The notes under the pieces were generated by a model. It did no database searches. It worked only from the letters and a program-made list of their open reading frames with translations, and was not told where the DNA came from. From assembly GCF_029958905.1 (NCBI RefSeq), contig NZ_CP124613.1, positions 434,001 to 498,000 on the forward strand: a DNA stretch of 64,000 nt, given 5' to 3'. The position numbers were made by a program, and so were the translations under genes. Origin of the DNA: Vibrio sp. YMD68. GTDB taxonomy: Bacteria > Pseudomonadota > Gammaproteobacteria > Enterobacterales > Vibrionaceae. Positions 54,562-64,000 of this stretch are shown here, piece after piece (the stretch's first letter is position 1; the number at the start of each line of letters is the position of its first letter).

Positions 54562-55005
54562 CTATTTTAGGCTATCCAATGGCAGCCAATCGACGGTAAC
54601 ACCCGCTTGAGAAAACATATCTTGGCTAATCTTGATCTTTTCCCCCCAACGTGACAAAAAATCCTCAGTTTGTTCTGGGCAATGGACCGTTGAAATACCC
54701 GTTTGGATAATTTTAGCGGCGCAGTTTGGGCAAGGAAAGTGGGTGACCCAAACTTCGCATCCATCAAGATCTCTCTTGGCAAACAAAATCGCATTCTCTT
54801 CGGCATGCAATGTTTTTAAGTACTTCATATCACGGTCATCAGTATCAGCGCTGTCTGAAATCCCATGGGGATAACCGTTAAAACCGACGGAGACGATACG
54901 ATTATTTTTTGTAATCACTGCGCCTACTTGAGTCGATGGATCTTTACTCCAAGAGCCGACGAGTTCAGCCATTTGAAAAAATCGTTGTGACCATTTAGAG
55001 ATCAT
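54562..55005 (-). CDS. dCMP deaminase family protein
   Basis: 147 residues. Zinc cytidine-deaminase fold: the catalytic HAEENAILFA (His and Glu, about 67-76) and the ligand pair PCPNCA (about 91-96). The N-terminus (MAELVGSWSKDPSTQVGAVI) and FNGYPHGISD are typical of T4-type/ComEB dCMP deaminases. Turns dCMP into dUMP for thymidylate synthesis. Vibrios, unlike E. coli, often have this enzyme. RBS AAGGAGCTCAA. Confidence 0.88.
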   Translation of the reverse strand: MISKWSQRFFQMAELVGSWSKDPSTQVGAVITKNNRIVSVGFNGYPHGISDSADTDDRDMKYLKTLHAEENAILFAKRDLDGCEVWVTHFPCPNCAAKIIQTGISTVHCPEQTEDFLSRWGEKIKISQDMFSQAGVTVDWLPLDSLK

Positions 55006-55193
55006 TTGAGCTCCTTATTTGATAAGCGAAGGGGAGAAGAATGGGTTGAATATACCATCATTATATCCCCTAACGCTTTCTGATGGTTGAGTATTTAACA
55101 TGATTATTGGGTTAATCGATGCTAAAAGGTGATCAAGAGAGCATCGCAGCTCACATCACCTGAGCAAGATGTTGCTAAAACGGCTCCTTAGCG

Positions 55194-55211
55194 TGTGAGA
55201 GATCTCTTACA
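55194..55211. promoter_or_regulatory. GacA/UvrY/VarA-type box upstream of csrB
   Basis: TGTGAGAGATCTCTTACA, an 18-base palindrome with one mismatch, fits the TGTAAG-N6-CTTACA box. Centre about 168 bases upstream of the predicted csrB start, as for UvrY in E. coli csrB. Confidence 0.85.
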
Positions 55212-55335
55212 TCAATGTGAGAGTATGGAATCAAATCGTGCCGATAAAAGAACGAACCCCTAAGTAAGTGACTGTTTAATAGTGGTTTGTACTATTTTTG
55301 TTCATTTTTATCTAGCAGTAATGATTTGCTGATAA

Positions 55336-55364
55336 TTGTCCAAGATGGATAAGCATCGTAGTAT
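55336..55364 (+). promoter_or_regulatory. Promoter of csrB
   Basis: TTGTCC (-35), 17-base spacer, TAGTAT (-10). Predicted start near 55371. Confidence 0.6.
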
Positions 55365-55370
55365 TTGTGC

Positions 55371-55777
55371 TGTCAGCAGGAAGCAGACACGGAACAGGAA
55401 AGACCCAAGGAAAGGTCATCTTCAGGAAGAAGATATGGTTATTAAGGAAGAATAATCAGCAAGGATTGCAAAGGACATTAGCCGGATGCTAGTAGCAAGG
55501 ATTGTTACCAACTATGTTAATGGACGCTTAAAGGATTAAGATAAATCTTTGTCAGGATGATGAAGTTAGGACACTACTCACGGAAGGGTGATGTAAGTTA
55601 GCCAGGATCGCTAACGGGCAGGATGGCCAAGGACACCGCTAGGATGGCGATGATAAGGAAAGCGCTGAAGGAATCAGCCTACGATCAAGGATTCGATGCA
55701 GGGAGCATCTATCAGTAGCAGGATTGCTGCGAGTAAGAACAGAAAACCCACTGAGCGAAAGCTGAGTGGGTTTTTTC
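55371..55777 (+). ncRNA. csrB: CsrB-type regulatory RNA (CsrA sponge)
   Basis: About 407 bases with no reading frame but roughly two dozen GGA motifs, mostly AGGA or CAGGATG, many set in the loops of small hairpins (for example CAGCAGGAAGCAG, CTTCAGGAAGAAG, GCCAGGATCGC, GCAGGATGGC). This is the CsrA-binding pattern: the RNA titrates CsrA. It ends in the terminator AAAACCCACT...AGTGGGTTTTTT at 55743-55777. Vibrios carry csrB, csrC and csrD; which one this is cannot be decided here. Control by the VarS/VarA (BarA/UvrY) system is supported by the box upstream. Confidence 0.92.
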
Positions 55778-55846
55778 TTATCTCATAAACGGTTCTTATC
55801 TCGTAAACTATTCTTATTTCACAAACTATTCTTATTTCACAAACAA
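55775..55846. repeat. 18-bp degenerate tandem repeat, four copies
   Basis: TTCTTATCTCATAAACGG, TTCTTATCTCGTAAACTA, TTCTTATTTCACAAACTA and TTCTTATTTCACAAACAA, beginning at the csrB terminator T-tract. Confidence 0.85.
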
Positions 55847-55934
55847 TTGAAGCTAGCTCACCCTATCCATTTGAAGATGTATAGTAGACTGTCGTAACAG
55901 GCTCTTTCTGACTCAATACTGATTAAGGGAATAA

Positions 55935-56960
55935 ATGGATTTCATCATCGGATGCTACAGTGATGGCTTACAGGCCAATGAGGGAATGCTTCTTGTCGAG
56001 TTAAACCGATCTTCCGGTCAAATGGCGCACAAGCAAGTGATGCTTCAAACGAAAAACCCCTCATATGCTCTGGCTACCTCGAAGGCGGTGTACACCGTCA
56101 ATGAGGTGGAAAAAGAGAGCCCTCCTAAATTACACATGTCAACTAGCGCATCGCAGCATACTGTTGATTTGGTAGGGGATTCGCCGTGTCATTTAGCGGT
56201 AGATAAAGATCAGCAGTTCATCGCCATTGCCCATTACGGCACTGGCAACGTCAATATCGTCACTTTGGACAGCCAAGGCCTCCCCACCGATATGATTGCG
56301 GATCTGTTTGTCGATGGGAAAGGGGCGAACCCCGACAGACAAACCTCACCCCATGCGCATCAGGTAACCTTTTTATCTACTCGTGACCAATTAGCCGTGG
56401 TTGACTTGGGGGCGGACGTCATTCATTTTTACCCCTATGATCGCAAGAGCCTGACTTTTGAGAACACACCGGTGCAAAGTGTGTTGATGCCCGCTGGCAG
56501 TGGGCCAAGGCATTTAGTCTTCGATAAAACCGAAGAAACAGCGTATGTGGTGTGTGAATTGTCTGAAACGCTCGTGACGCTCAAAGACATTGATGATGAA
56601 TGGGTTGTTGTTGATGAAACGGATTTACTGCCGAATCAAGAGAAAGGAGAGGCAGCCTCTGCCATCAAACTGTCCCCCGATGAGCATTTTCTGTATGTCT
56701 CTTGTCGCCATCAAAATCAAATTTCAATATTTTCAGTCGATGGCGCACTGCCAAAATGGTGTAATTCCGTTGAAACCGAAGGCGATTTTCCACGCGACTT
56801 CGCCATGAGTCCTGACGGCCAGTGGTGTATGGTGGCCAATCAGCGTTCCAATTCATTGGTGAGTTTTAAACGAGATATAGACACTGGCGATCTGGTGTAC
56901 AGCGGTCACACGTTGAAAACAACGGTCCCTGTTTGTGTTGTACCCATGTTGGCAGAGTAG
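55935..56960 (+). CDS. Lactonase family beta-propeller (6-phosphogluconolactonase-like)
   Basis: 341 residues, cytoplasmic, seven-bladed propeller of the YbhE type. Typical stretches: FIIGCYSDG at the start, SPCHLAVDKDQQFIAIAHYG, SPHAHQVTF (the conserved His motif), GSGPRHLVFDKTEETAYVVC and SPDGQWCMVANQRSNSL. Probably opens 6-phosphogluconolactone or a related sugar lactone. Vibrios usually also have the unrelated Pgl/DevB enzyme with zwf, so this could be for another lactone. Single gene, closed by a terminator. Confidence 0.85.
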   Translation: MDFIIGCYSDGLQANEGMLLVELNRSSGQMAHKQVMLQTKNPSYALATSKAVYTVNEVEKESPPKLHMSTSASQHTVDLVGDSPCHLAVDKDQQFIAIAHYGTGNVNIVTLDSQGLPTDMIADLFVDGKGANPDRQTSPHAHQVTFLSTRDQLAVVDLGADVIHFYPYDRKSLTFENTPVQSVLMPAGSGPRHLVFDKTEETAYVVCELSETLVTLKDIDDEWVVVDETDLLPNQEKGEAASAIKLSPDEHFLYVSCRHQNQISIFSVDGALPKWCNSVETEGDFPRDFAMSPDGQWCMVANQRSNSLVSFKRDIDTGDLVYSGHTLKTTVPVCVVPMLAE

Positions 56961-56976
56961 AGACCAAGATTTGGAT

Positions 56977-57015
56977 CCAAAAAAGAGAGCGAATGGTCGC
57001 TCTCTTTTGGTTTTT
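56977..57015. terminator. Terminator between the lactonase and fghA
   Basis: CCAAAAAAGAGAGCGA pairs with TCGCTCTCTTTTGG, followed by TTTTT; the leftward strand also has a T-rich end, so it may serve both convergent genes. Confidence 0.85.
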
Positions 57016-57030
57016 GCTATTCATGTTCTA

Positions 57031-57876
57031 TCAATTAGTATTGATCAAATACTTGGCATGAAATGACAGATGTTCATCAATGAAGCTAGAGATAAAGAAA
57101 TAGCTGTGGTCATAGCCCGCATGCATTCGCAAATCTAAAGGCGAGTCGTGTTGCTTTGCTGCTTCGACGAGTTCTTGTGGTTTTAGCTGTTCAGCCAAGA
57201 AATTATCCGCCTCACCTTGATCGACCAAAATCGGCAGACTCGATGCTGACTCTCGTAATAATTCACACGCATCGTACTGTTTCCAATCGTCTTTATTCGA
57301 TCCCAAATACGCGTTAAATGCCTTTTGTCCCCAAGGGCAAGACATCGGATGGCCTATAGGGCTGAATGCGGAAATAGATTGGTATTTCTGCGGGTTTTTA
57401 ATCCCAATGGTCAATGCACCGTGCCCACCCATGCTGTGCCCTGAGATGGATTTAACACTCGTCACTGGAAAGAAAGTTTCGATGAGGCCTGGCAGCTCTT
57501 GAGTCACATAATCATACATATGGTAATGACGAGACCAAGGTTCTTCTGTGGCATTGAGGTAGAATCCTGCCCCTTGCCCCAGATCGTAGCTGTCATCATC
57601 AGCCACATCACTTCCTCTTGGGCTCGTATCTGGTGCGACGATCGCAATGCCAAGCTCTGCGGCTTTCTTAAACGCCCCAGCTTTTTGCATAAAGTTTTCG
57701 TCAGTACATGTTAGCCCTGATAACCAATAAAGAACGGGAACTGGCGAGGTTTTGGTGGCATTCGGCGGGAGAAAAATAGCAAAGCGCATTGAACAATTCA
57801 GAGTCGTTGAGTGATGAGTGAATTGCTTGTGCCAACCACCTGAAACTTTGACTTGGCTGATGTTTTCGATAGTCAT
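57031..57876 (-). CDS. fghA: S-formylglutathione hydrolase
   Basis: 281 residues from ATG 57876 (GGAACCCTT RBS). Alpha/beta hydrolase with nucleophile Ser in GHSMGGHGALT (about 147-157), oxyanion region LSGLTCTDENF, GSDVADDDSYDLGQGAGFYL, and the late Asp (QGEADNFL) and His (GYDHSYFF). Splits S-formylglutathione to formate and glutathione, the second step of formaldehyde removal after FrmA. Same direction as frmA, 139 bases downstream. Confidence 0.94.
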   Translation of the reverse strand: MTIENISQVKVSGGWHKQFTHHSTTLNCSMRFAIFLPPNATKTSPVPVLYWLSGLTCTDENFMQKAGAFKKAAELGIAIVAPDTSPRGSDVADDDSYDLGQGAGFYLNATEEPWSRHYHMYDYVTQELPGLIETFFPVTSVKSISGHSMGGHGALTIGIKNPQKYQSISAFSPIGHPMSCPWGQKAFNAYLGSNKDDWKQYDACELLRESASSLPILVDQGEADNFLAEQLKPQELVEAAKQHDSPLDLRMHAGYDHSYFFISSFIDEHLSFHAKYLINTN

Positions 57877-57888
57877 AAGGGTTCCAAA

Positions 57889-57939
57889 AATCAAAAGGTA
57901 CAAATAATTAAAAGGTACGAATAATCAAAAGGTAATAAG
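57889..57939. repeat. 17-bp tandem repeat, three copies, between frmA and fghA
   Basis: AATCAAAAGGTACAAAT, AATTAAAAGGTACGAAT and AATCAAAAGGTAATAAG. Lies just upstream of the fghA RBS. Confidence 0.8.
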
Positions 57940-58015
57940 TGAAACGCCTCTAGTGACAAAGGCGCTTATTCCGTAACGTATTCATTCAGCAACTTGGCTT
58001 ATCGATGGACTGAGT

Positions 58016-59173
<1,158 letters not shown>

Positions 59174-59378
59174 CTATCTGGTTTAGTCAGCGGAAGCACT
59201 GCCATATCTTGTATAAGATTAGATGAGAGTGTCGATCTCCGCTGTCTTGTTTTTGTTTTATCTTATTTGCTGTGAACCAGTATATGTATTTCATTTAAGA
59301 TGATAATACGGTAAAAATAGAAAACATTTTTACGTATTTGCAATAATGAAAGTGTTACCAATCTAATTGAGGAATCGC

Positions 59379-60251
59379 ATGGCAAGCTGGGAAGGCGTGA
59401 GTGAATTTGTTGCTGTGGCCGAAACAAACAGTTTTACTCGGGCGGCGAAAAAAATGAATACCTCGGTGGCTCAAATTAGCCGAAGAGTGTCATCGCTTGA
59501 AGAACGATTAGCGGTAAAACTGCTTCATAGAACGACTCGGAAGGTGACACTTTCTGAGGCTGGCCAGATCTATTTTGAGCAGTGTAAACTTTTAGTTGAA
59601 GGGTTAGAGTTGGCCGAAATCGAGGTCACTCAAATGCAACGATCCCCCAAAGGTCTATTAAAAGTGACCGCCCCCGTCACTTATGGAGAAACGCATCTAG
59701 CGCCTTTACTGCATCAATTTTTGGCGCAATATCCACAAGTGGATTTAGAATTTCAGCTTACAAACCAGAAGCTCGATCTCTTAGAGATGGGTGTAGATGT
59801 CGCAATAAGATTGGGGCGGCTAGAAGATTCGAGTTTGATTGCTAAGCGTCTTTCTCAGCGTCAGTTGTATGTTTGTGCGAGCCCGACTTACCTTGAACAT
59901 TGGGGAGAGCCACACACATTATCAGAGCTTAATCACCATAACTGCTTGGTTGGCTCTCAAGGGCACTGGCGTTTCAAAGAGGGTGGCAAAGAAAAGTCGT
60001 TACGAGTGTCGGGTCGCATTAAGTGTAACAGTGGATTATCGCTACTGGATGCCGCTAAACGTCATTTAGGTATGGTACAGCTGCCGGATTACTATGTTAA
60101 TGAAGTGCTAAAAAGCGGCGAGTTGGTGGAAGTCTTGAGTGATTACCGAGACGACAACGAGGGGATCTGGGCCGTGTACCCTCCTAATCGAAACTTATCG
60201 CCAAAAGTACGCTTACTGATTGATTTTCTTTATGACCACTTAGCCAAGTAA
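59379..60251 (+). CDS. LysR-family regulator divergent from frmA
   Basis: 290 residues from ATG 59379, after GAGGAATCGC. Winged helix (about 1-62; FVAVAETNSFTRAAKKMNTS, QISRRVSSLEERL) and effector domain (about 90-290; APVTYGETHLAPLLHQFLAQ, VAIRLGRLEDSSLIAKRL). Belongs to the CrgA/AaeR-like group that lacks a known common effector. Head-to-head with frmA (214-base gap), so it likely senses aldehyde stress (inference). Confidence 0.88.
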   Translation: MASWEGVSEFVAVAETNSFTRAAKKMNTSVAQISRRVSSLEERLAVKLLHRTTRKVTLSEAGQIYFEQCKLLVEGLELAEIEVTQMQRSPKGLLKVTAPVTYGETHLAPLLHQFLAQYPQVDLEFQLTNQKLDLLEMGVDVAIRLGRLEDSSLIAKRLSQRQLYVCASPTYLEHWGEPHTLSELNHHNCLVGSQGHWRFKEGGKEKSLRVSGRIKCNSGLSLLDAAKRHLGMVQLPDYYVNEVLKSGELVEVLSDYRDDNEGIWAVYPPNRNLSPKVRLLIDFLYDHLAK

Positions 60252-60395
60252 TAGTGAGTGATTCGTGATTATCCCAATCACGACCATCTAGTACCATGAA
60301 TCGAAATCTAGATGGCCTTATTGATTATTACTGCGATTTCACATACGCATTGATTTAAAAGAAAGCATTGGTGTGACTTAACGCACGGGCTTTAA

Positions 60396-60980
60396 TTACA
60401 GCATCGGCACCGTTGAAATGAGAAGCAGCAACGCCATTGAAAGGTTAAAACTGCGAATACGAACTGGCGTGATAAGCCAATGTTGAAGCTTTTGACCTGC
60501 GATGGTCCAAAAGCTCACCGAAGGAATGTTGGCAAGGGTAAACGCTGTGGCAATTATACCCAGTTCAAACCAAGCGCCACCGCTGCTGAATAATGTGACT
60601 GCGCTCAACGCCATTGACCATCCTTTTGGATTTACCCACTGAAAGCTCGCTGCTGCGATAAAAGAGAGCGGCTTAAAATCATCGACTTCTTTTGCTCGTC
60701 CGCTCATCGCAATTTTTGCCGCGAGATAAATAAGGTACGCCAAACTCACATACTTTAATATCTGATGACTGATTGGGTAGGCTGTAAATACGCCCATTAA
60801 TCCCACACCCACTAAGATCACCATAAAGGCAAAACCAAGGGAAACGCCAAGCATGTGCGGTATCGTTCGCGCAAAGCCTACATTCGCACCCGATGTCATC
60901 AACATGATGTTGTTCGGTCCTGGTGTAAACGTGGATACGAAGGCGAAAAGTAGCAGTGCTCCCAGTTGTTCTAATTCCAT
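60396..60980 (-). CDS. LysE/RhtB-family amino acid exporter
   Basis: 194 residues, six helices. The family N-terminal motif FTPGPNNIMLMTSGANVGFA (about 19-38) and FQWVNPKGWSMALSAV (about 113-128) are present. Exports an amino acid or analogue. Divergent from an Lrp-type regulator gene, the arrangement seen for amino acid exporters controlled by the amino acid itself. Substrate unknown (EamB/RhtB-like). Confidence 0.88.
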   Translation of the reverse strand: MELEQLGALLLFAFVSTFTPGPNNIMLMTSGANVGFARTIPHMLGVSLGFAFMVILVGVGLMGVFTAYPISHQILKYVSLAYLIYLAAKIAMSGRAKEVDDFKPLSFIAAASFQWVNPKGWSMALSAVTLFSSGGAWFELGIIATAFTLANIPSVSFWTIAGQKLQHWLITPVRIRSFNLSMALLLLISTVPML

Positions 60981-61095
60981 TGAAGTCCCTCATTGCGGTT
61001 CATCGTTATTCTCTTAAAACAATGTTAAGTAGAATTAAGCGCAATTTTGTGTTTTTATTGACGCATATAAAATTAATTAAGCAATAAAATACGGT

Positions 61096-61536
61096 ATGGA
61101 CAAGTTTGACGAAAGAATATTGCAAGCGCTTAAAGTGGATGGCCGAATCTCTAATGTAGAGCTTTCGGATAGAGTCGGGTTATCGCCCTCAGCAACCCTG
61201 CGTCGCGTTCAGGAATTAGAGCGCACAGAAGTCATCAAAGGTTATCGAGCGATTCTCAACAGCGAACCGCTTGGTATTGGGTTTATTGCTTACGTGTCCA
61301 TTGGATTAGCCAGCCATAGCAAGAAGGCACAACTAGAATTTGAAGAGCATGTTCGTTTTGTTGATGAGGTCGTAGAATGCCATAACATTACAGGTGCTAA
61401 TGAGTACTTACTTCGCATTGAGACGAGCTCTCTAGCGAGTTATAAGCTAATTCATTCCGATGTTCTGGGTGAATGTGAACATGTAAAATCCATCACGACC
61501 ATGGTGGTGATGGGATCCCCTAAAGATGAGCGTTAG
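61096..61536 (+). CDS. Lrp/AsnC-family regulator
   Basis: 146 residues. N-terminal HTH (DERILQALKVDGRISNVELS, GLSPSATLRRVQEL) and C-terminal RAM ligand domain (about 65-140; VVECHNITGANEYLLRIE). Probably senses the substrate of the divergent LysE-type exporter. The 115-base gap between them should hold its operator. Confidence 0.9.
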   Translation: MDKFDERILQALKVDGRISNVELSDRVGLSPSATLRRVQELERTEVIKGYRAILNSEPLGIGFIAYVSIGLASHSKKAQLEFEEHVRFVDEVVECHNITGANEYLLRIETSSLASYKLIHSDVLGECEHVKSITTMVVMGSPKDER

Positions 61537-61674
61537 TAGAGCCTGTGACATAAAAAACCGATAATTCGAGTCAGAAATCGATCCAGAGAGGCACAAAGAC
61601 AACGAAACAATAATTGTGATCAAGGTGAAAACTTCGTCTACATTTATTGATAGTGTTCATTTCTGGTAGAAATT

Positions 61675-63645
61675 ATGAAGCTAAGTATTGTCCAAAGAAC
61701 CATTGGTGGGTATTTCATCATGTTTCTGTTGCTCGCTCTGCTCGGAGGGATCAGCTACTACAAATTAACCACCGTAGACTCTCATGTTCGACAGGTCACC
61801 CAAAAAGCCACGCCACTTTTAGTCGAAACCTCTAAATTGCAAACGGCGGTTTTAAAAAGTCAGCGGAGCTTGCTTGAGTACATCACTTATACCGAGATCG
61901 AATCTCTTCCTCCCATTCAACAAGAATTCAATGAGCAAAGAGAGGTGTTTTTTGCCATTTTGGAGCGAATACGCTCAACCACGTCTCAAACCGATAAAGC
62001 CAGTGTGATCACACAAACCGCTGAAGGGTATTTTTCAGTGGCGGATCAAGTCATGAGCCAGCACACGGAGTCTATAGAGCTTAATCAACAGCTTAATAGT
62101 GCAAGACAAGTTTTTGTTAAATTTGAAGATTCTTTTCAAAAAGTCACCTTACTGTTGCTAGATAAAGTCAGCAAAAGTCGTTCTCAGAGTAATAAAGTCG
62201 ATCGATTAACCAGTGGAATACAGCGAGATCTCAGAACACTACGTGCAGCCAACCCCGATATGGATCTGACTAAGTTAGTGGAAACATTTACCAGTAATGT
62301 CAGCCGAGCCAAAGAAGGCATTGGCAGCATAAAAGTCAGTGCGGGAGTCATTGCTCGATTCGAGAAAACGTTGGCGAAACTAGAAGAAGCTGGAGTATCA
62401 GAAAAAGGCATGCTGCCACTGATGATTCGTCAGCGCCAACTGCAAAGCGAGATTCGAGGCTTGATTGAGCAAGCTCAGCAGAGTACGCGTGCTATGGAAG
62501 CGGAGGTTGAACAGCTTTCAGACATGGCATTGGTCGAAGTCGATTCGGCCAGTTCAGTCACGGCTAAGTCTGTGGAATCTGCGGAAGTTATGATCATCGT
62601 TATGACGCTCGCCTCAGCATTTGTTGCAGCAATCATTGGTTATCTAACATCCAGATCGATACATAAACCTCTCTCCTTGATCAATCGGGTATTACGCAAG
62701 ATGACACAAGGGGACATGACTCACCATGTGAACTACCAATCAAGTTGTGAATTCGGTGAACTCTCCAATTCCATCGACCAGCTTGTTTCTGAAATGAAAA
62801 ACTTACTTTCTCAAATCAACTCGGGCTCTGACAGCTTAGCCGAAGAAGCTCAGAATGCATCACAAATTAGCGATGCCACCATGTCCCGGGTGTCGACGCA
62901 GAAACAGCAAATCGATTTAGTGGCAGCCGCTATCTCAGAGATGGAAGTGAGCGTGTCGGAAGTGTTCCGTTCTACCGAGCAATCCCAAGAAGAAGTTAAG
63001 AAAGCCAATACCAGCACGCAAGAGAGCAGAGGGCAGGTTGCCAGCAGTTTAGTGCTGGTTGAAGAGCTGCTTCACTCCATCAATACCGCCGTGGATATTA
63101 CTCACAAGTTAGATGAGTTTAGTAATAACATTGGCAGCATTCTTGATGTGATTCGAGGCATTGCTGAGCAAACTAACTTGCTTGCTTTGAATGCGGCGAT
63201 AGAAGCGGCGAGAGCCGGAGAGCATGGACGCGGCTTTGCTGTCGTAGCCGATGAAGTCAGAACTTTAGCCACAAGAACCCAGCAATCAACCGTTGAAATC
63301 CAGAGGATGATAGAAAGTCTGCAAGAGAGCTCTCAACAAGTGGTGGAGGTTATGAATGAGAGTCAGGACAAAACCAAAGAATGTGTTGAACAAAGTCGAA
63401 TTACCGATGAAACCTTGAAGTCGGTGGCAGAGCGTATGGAATCCATCAATGATATGAGCATGCAAGTGGCTCATGCATCTGAAGAGCAAATAGTGGTCAG
63501 CCGCGATATTGCAAAAACCATCAACGAAATATCGGAAGTGGCGATTGAGACCGAAACAGAAGCGAGAGGCGCATCGTCTGTAAGTGACGTGTTAGCGCAG
63601 CTAGCGCAGCAGCAGCGGACACTGGTTAATAAGTTCAAGTTGTAG
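61675..63645 (+). CDS. Methyl-accepting chemotaxis protein
   Basis: 656 residues. First helix about 12-30, a long helical periplasmic sensor (about 31-300), second helix about 305-325, HAMP (about 326-380; ITRSIHKPL-like [18 protein letters not shown]), then the signalling domain with the hairpin tip [18 protein letters not shown] and [20 protein letters not shown]. No C-terminal CheR-tether pentapeptide. Ligand unknown. The next gene, a sugar-binding protein, could present ligand to it (inference). Confidence 0.93.
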   Translation: MKLSIVQRTIGGYFIMFLLLALLGGISYYKLTTVDSHVRQVTQKATPLLVETSKLQTAVLKSQRSLLEYITYTEIESLPPIQQEFNEQREVFFAILERIRSTTSQTDKASVITQTAEGYFSVADQVMSQHTESIELNQQLNSARQVFVKFEDSFQKVTLLLLDKVSKSRSQSNKVDRLTSGIQRDLRTLRAANPDMDLTKLVETFTSNVSRAKEGIGSIKVSAGVIARFEKTLAKLEEAGVSEKGMLPLMIRQRQLQSEIRGLIEQAQQSTRAMEAEVEQLSDMALVEVDSASSVTAKSVESAEVMIIVMTLASAFVAAIIGYLTSRSIHKPLSLINRVLRKMTQGDMTHHVNYQSSCEFGELSNSIDQLVSEMKNLLSQINSGSDSLAEEAQNASQISDATMSRVSTQKQQIDLVAAAISEMEVSVSEVFRSTEQSQEEVKKANTSTQESRGQVASSLVLVEELLHSINTAVDITHKLDEFSNNIGSILDVIRGIAEQTNLLALNAAIEAARAGEHGRGFAVVADEVRTLATRTQQSTVEIQRMIESLQESSQQVVEVMNESQDKTKECVEQSRITDETLKSVAERMESINDMSMQVAHASEEQIVVSRDIAKTINEISEVAIETETEARGASSVSDVLAQLAQQQRTLVNKFKL

Positions 63646-63683
63646 CCGTGTGGACGTATAAAAATAAAAAGGAAGGGAGTGTT

Positions 63684-64000
63684 ATGAAATATTTTGGCAA
63701 GCTATGTCTGTTATTTGCGGTTTGTTTTTCCGCAGTAGTACAAAGTGGAACACTGGTTATCGAGAGTTGGCGTGAAGATGGGGAAATTTGGAACAACAAA
63801 ATTATTCCCGCCTTTAATGCCGTCCATCCCAATATTAAAGTCGAATATAAGCATACTGTAGCGACCGAGTATAACGATCAATTGAATGGAAGGCTTGCAG
63901 GGGGTAATGCCGGCGATATTATTACGTGTCGTCCGTTTGATGATTCACTTAAGTTATTTAATGATGGTCATCTGGTGGATTTAACCGACGTTGACGGCAT
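63684..64000 (+). CDS. Sugar ABC transporter extracellular binding protein (partial, runs off window)
   Basis: 105 residues visible. Signal peptide about 1-21 (KLCLLFAVCFSAVVQSG). The mature start TLVIESWREDGEIWNNKIIP, PAFNAVHPNIKVEYKHT and RLAGGNAGDIITCRPFDDSL are typical of family 1 solute-binding proteins (MalE/UgpB type). RBS GGAAGGGAGT. Permease and ATPase genes should follow beyond 64000. Substrate unknown. Confidence 0.88.
   Translation, partial: MKYFGKLCLLFAVCFSAVVQSGTLVIESWREDGEIWNNKIIPAFNAVHPNIKVEYKHTVATEYNDQLNGRLAGGNAGDIITCRPFDDSLKLFNDGHLVDLTDVDG

Overview
The window reads as the second chromosome of a marine Vibrio. The clearest pointers are thrS-infC-rpmI-rplT, the rbs operon and the malEFG/malK locus together on one replicon (thrS-infC-rpmI-rplT lies on chromosome II in V. 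cholerae), a second SecD/SecF pair, a Qrr quorum-sensing RNA, a CsrB-type RNA, and several Vibrio-type small families (DUF2850, DUF3541, DUF3612, RRF_GI). No phage, integrase, insertion sequence, CRISPR array, tRNA or rRNA gene was seen. Coding density, codon use and RBS style look even along the window.

Layout. 1-9.3 kb: tail of an unidentified gene, a small membrane protein, a PBP5-type D,D-carboxypeptidase, an XRE regulator, a DUF3820 protein, a secreted protein of unknown role, then a tight operon of secD2, secF2, chaA (Ca2+/H+ antiporter) and a DedA protein. 8.9-15.8 kb: ribose uptake and use, rbsDACBKR, with a perfect RbsR operator and a CRP-like site. 15.8-19.6 kb: ppiB, an RNA methyltransferase, small genes and an HD-GYP phosphodiesterase. 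19.6-25.5 kb: thrS-infC-rpmI-rplT with a tRNA-Thr-like translational operator and an AUU start for infC, then an rsuA-type pseudouridine synthase and three small genes. 25.6-33.4 kb: a YnaI-type MscS channel, ppnP, two GGDEF proteins, a DUF3541 protein and an acetyltransferase. 33.5-36.9 kb: a qrr RNA gene with sigma-54 promoter and LuxO site, a DUF3612 regulator, an unknown protein and a degenerate cobalamin adenosyltransferase homologue. 37-42.8 kb: malK divergent from malEFG, with a MalT-box array between. 43-52.2 kb: a thioesterase, small genes, and a cluster that fits use of N-acyl-D-amino acids (RpiR regulator, DSD1-like PLP enzyme, D-aminoacylase, RidA, GH20 hexosaminidase). 52.4-57 kb: a long-form GAPDH, a broken small membrane gene, a dCMP deaminase, a csrB-type RNA gene with a GacA/UvrY-type box, and a lactonase. 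57-64 kb: glutathione-dependent formaldehyde oxidation (frmA, fghA) with a LysR regulator, a LysE exporter with an Lrp regulator, a chemoreceptor, and the start of a sugar ABC binding protein.

How it fits together. Sugar uptake (rbs, mal, the last binding protein) carries signs of CRP and pathway-specific control. Two global regulatory RNAs (Qrr and CsrB type) lie 22 kb apart; in Vibrio both feed into quorum sensing. Three c-di-GMP enzymes (one HD-GYP, two GGDEF) lie in the left half. The most unusual general feature is the large number of short, unrelated tandem duplications (units of 7-23 bp, 2-5 copies) confined to intergenic DNA.
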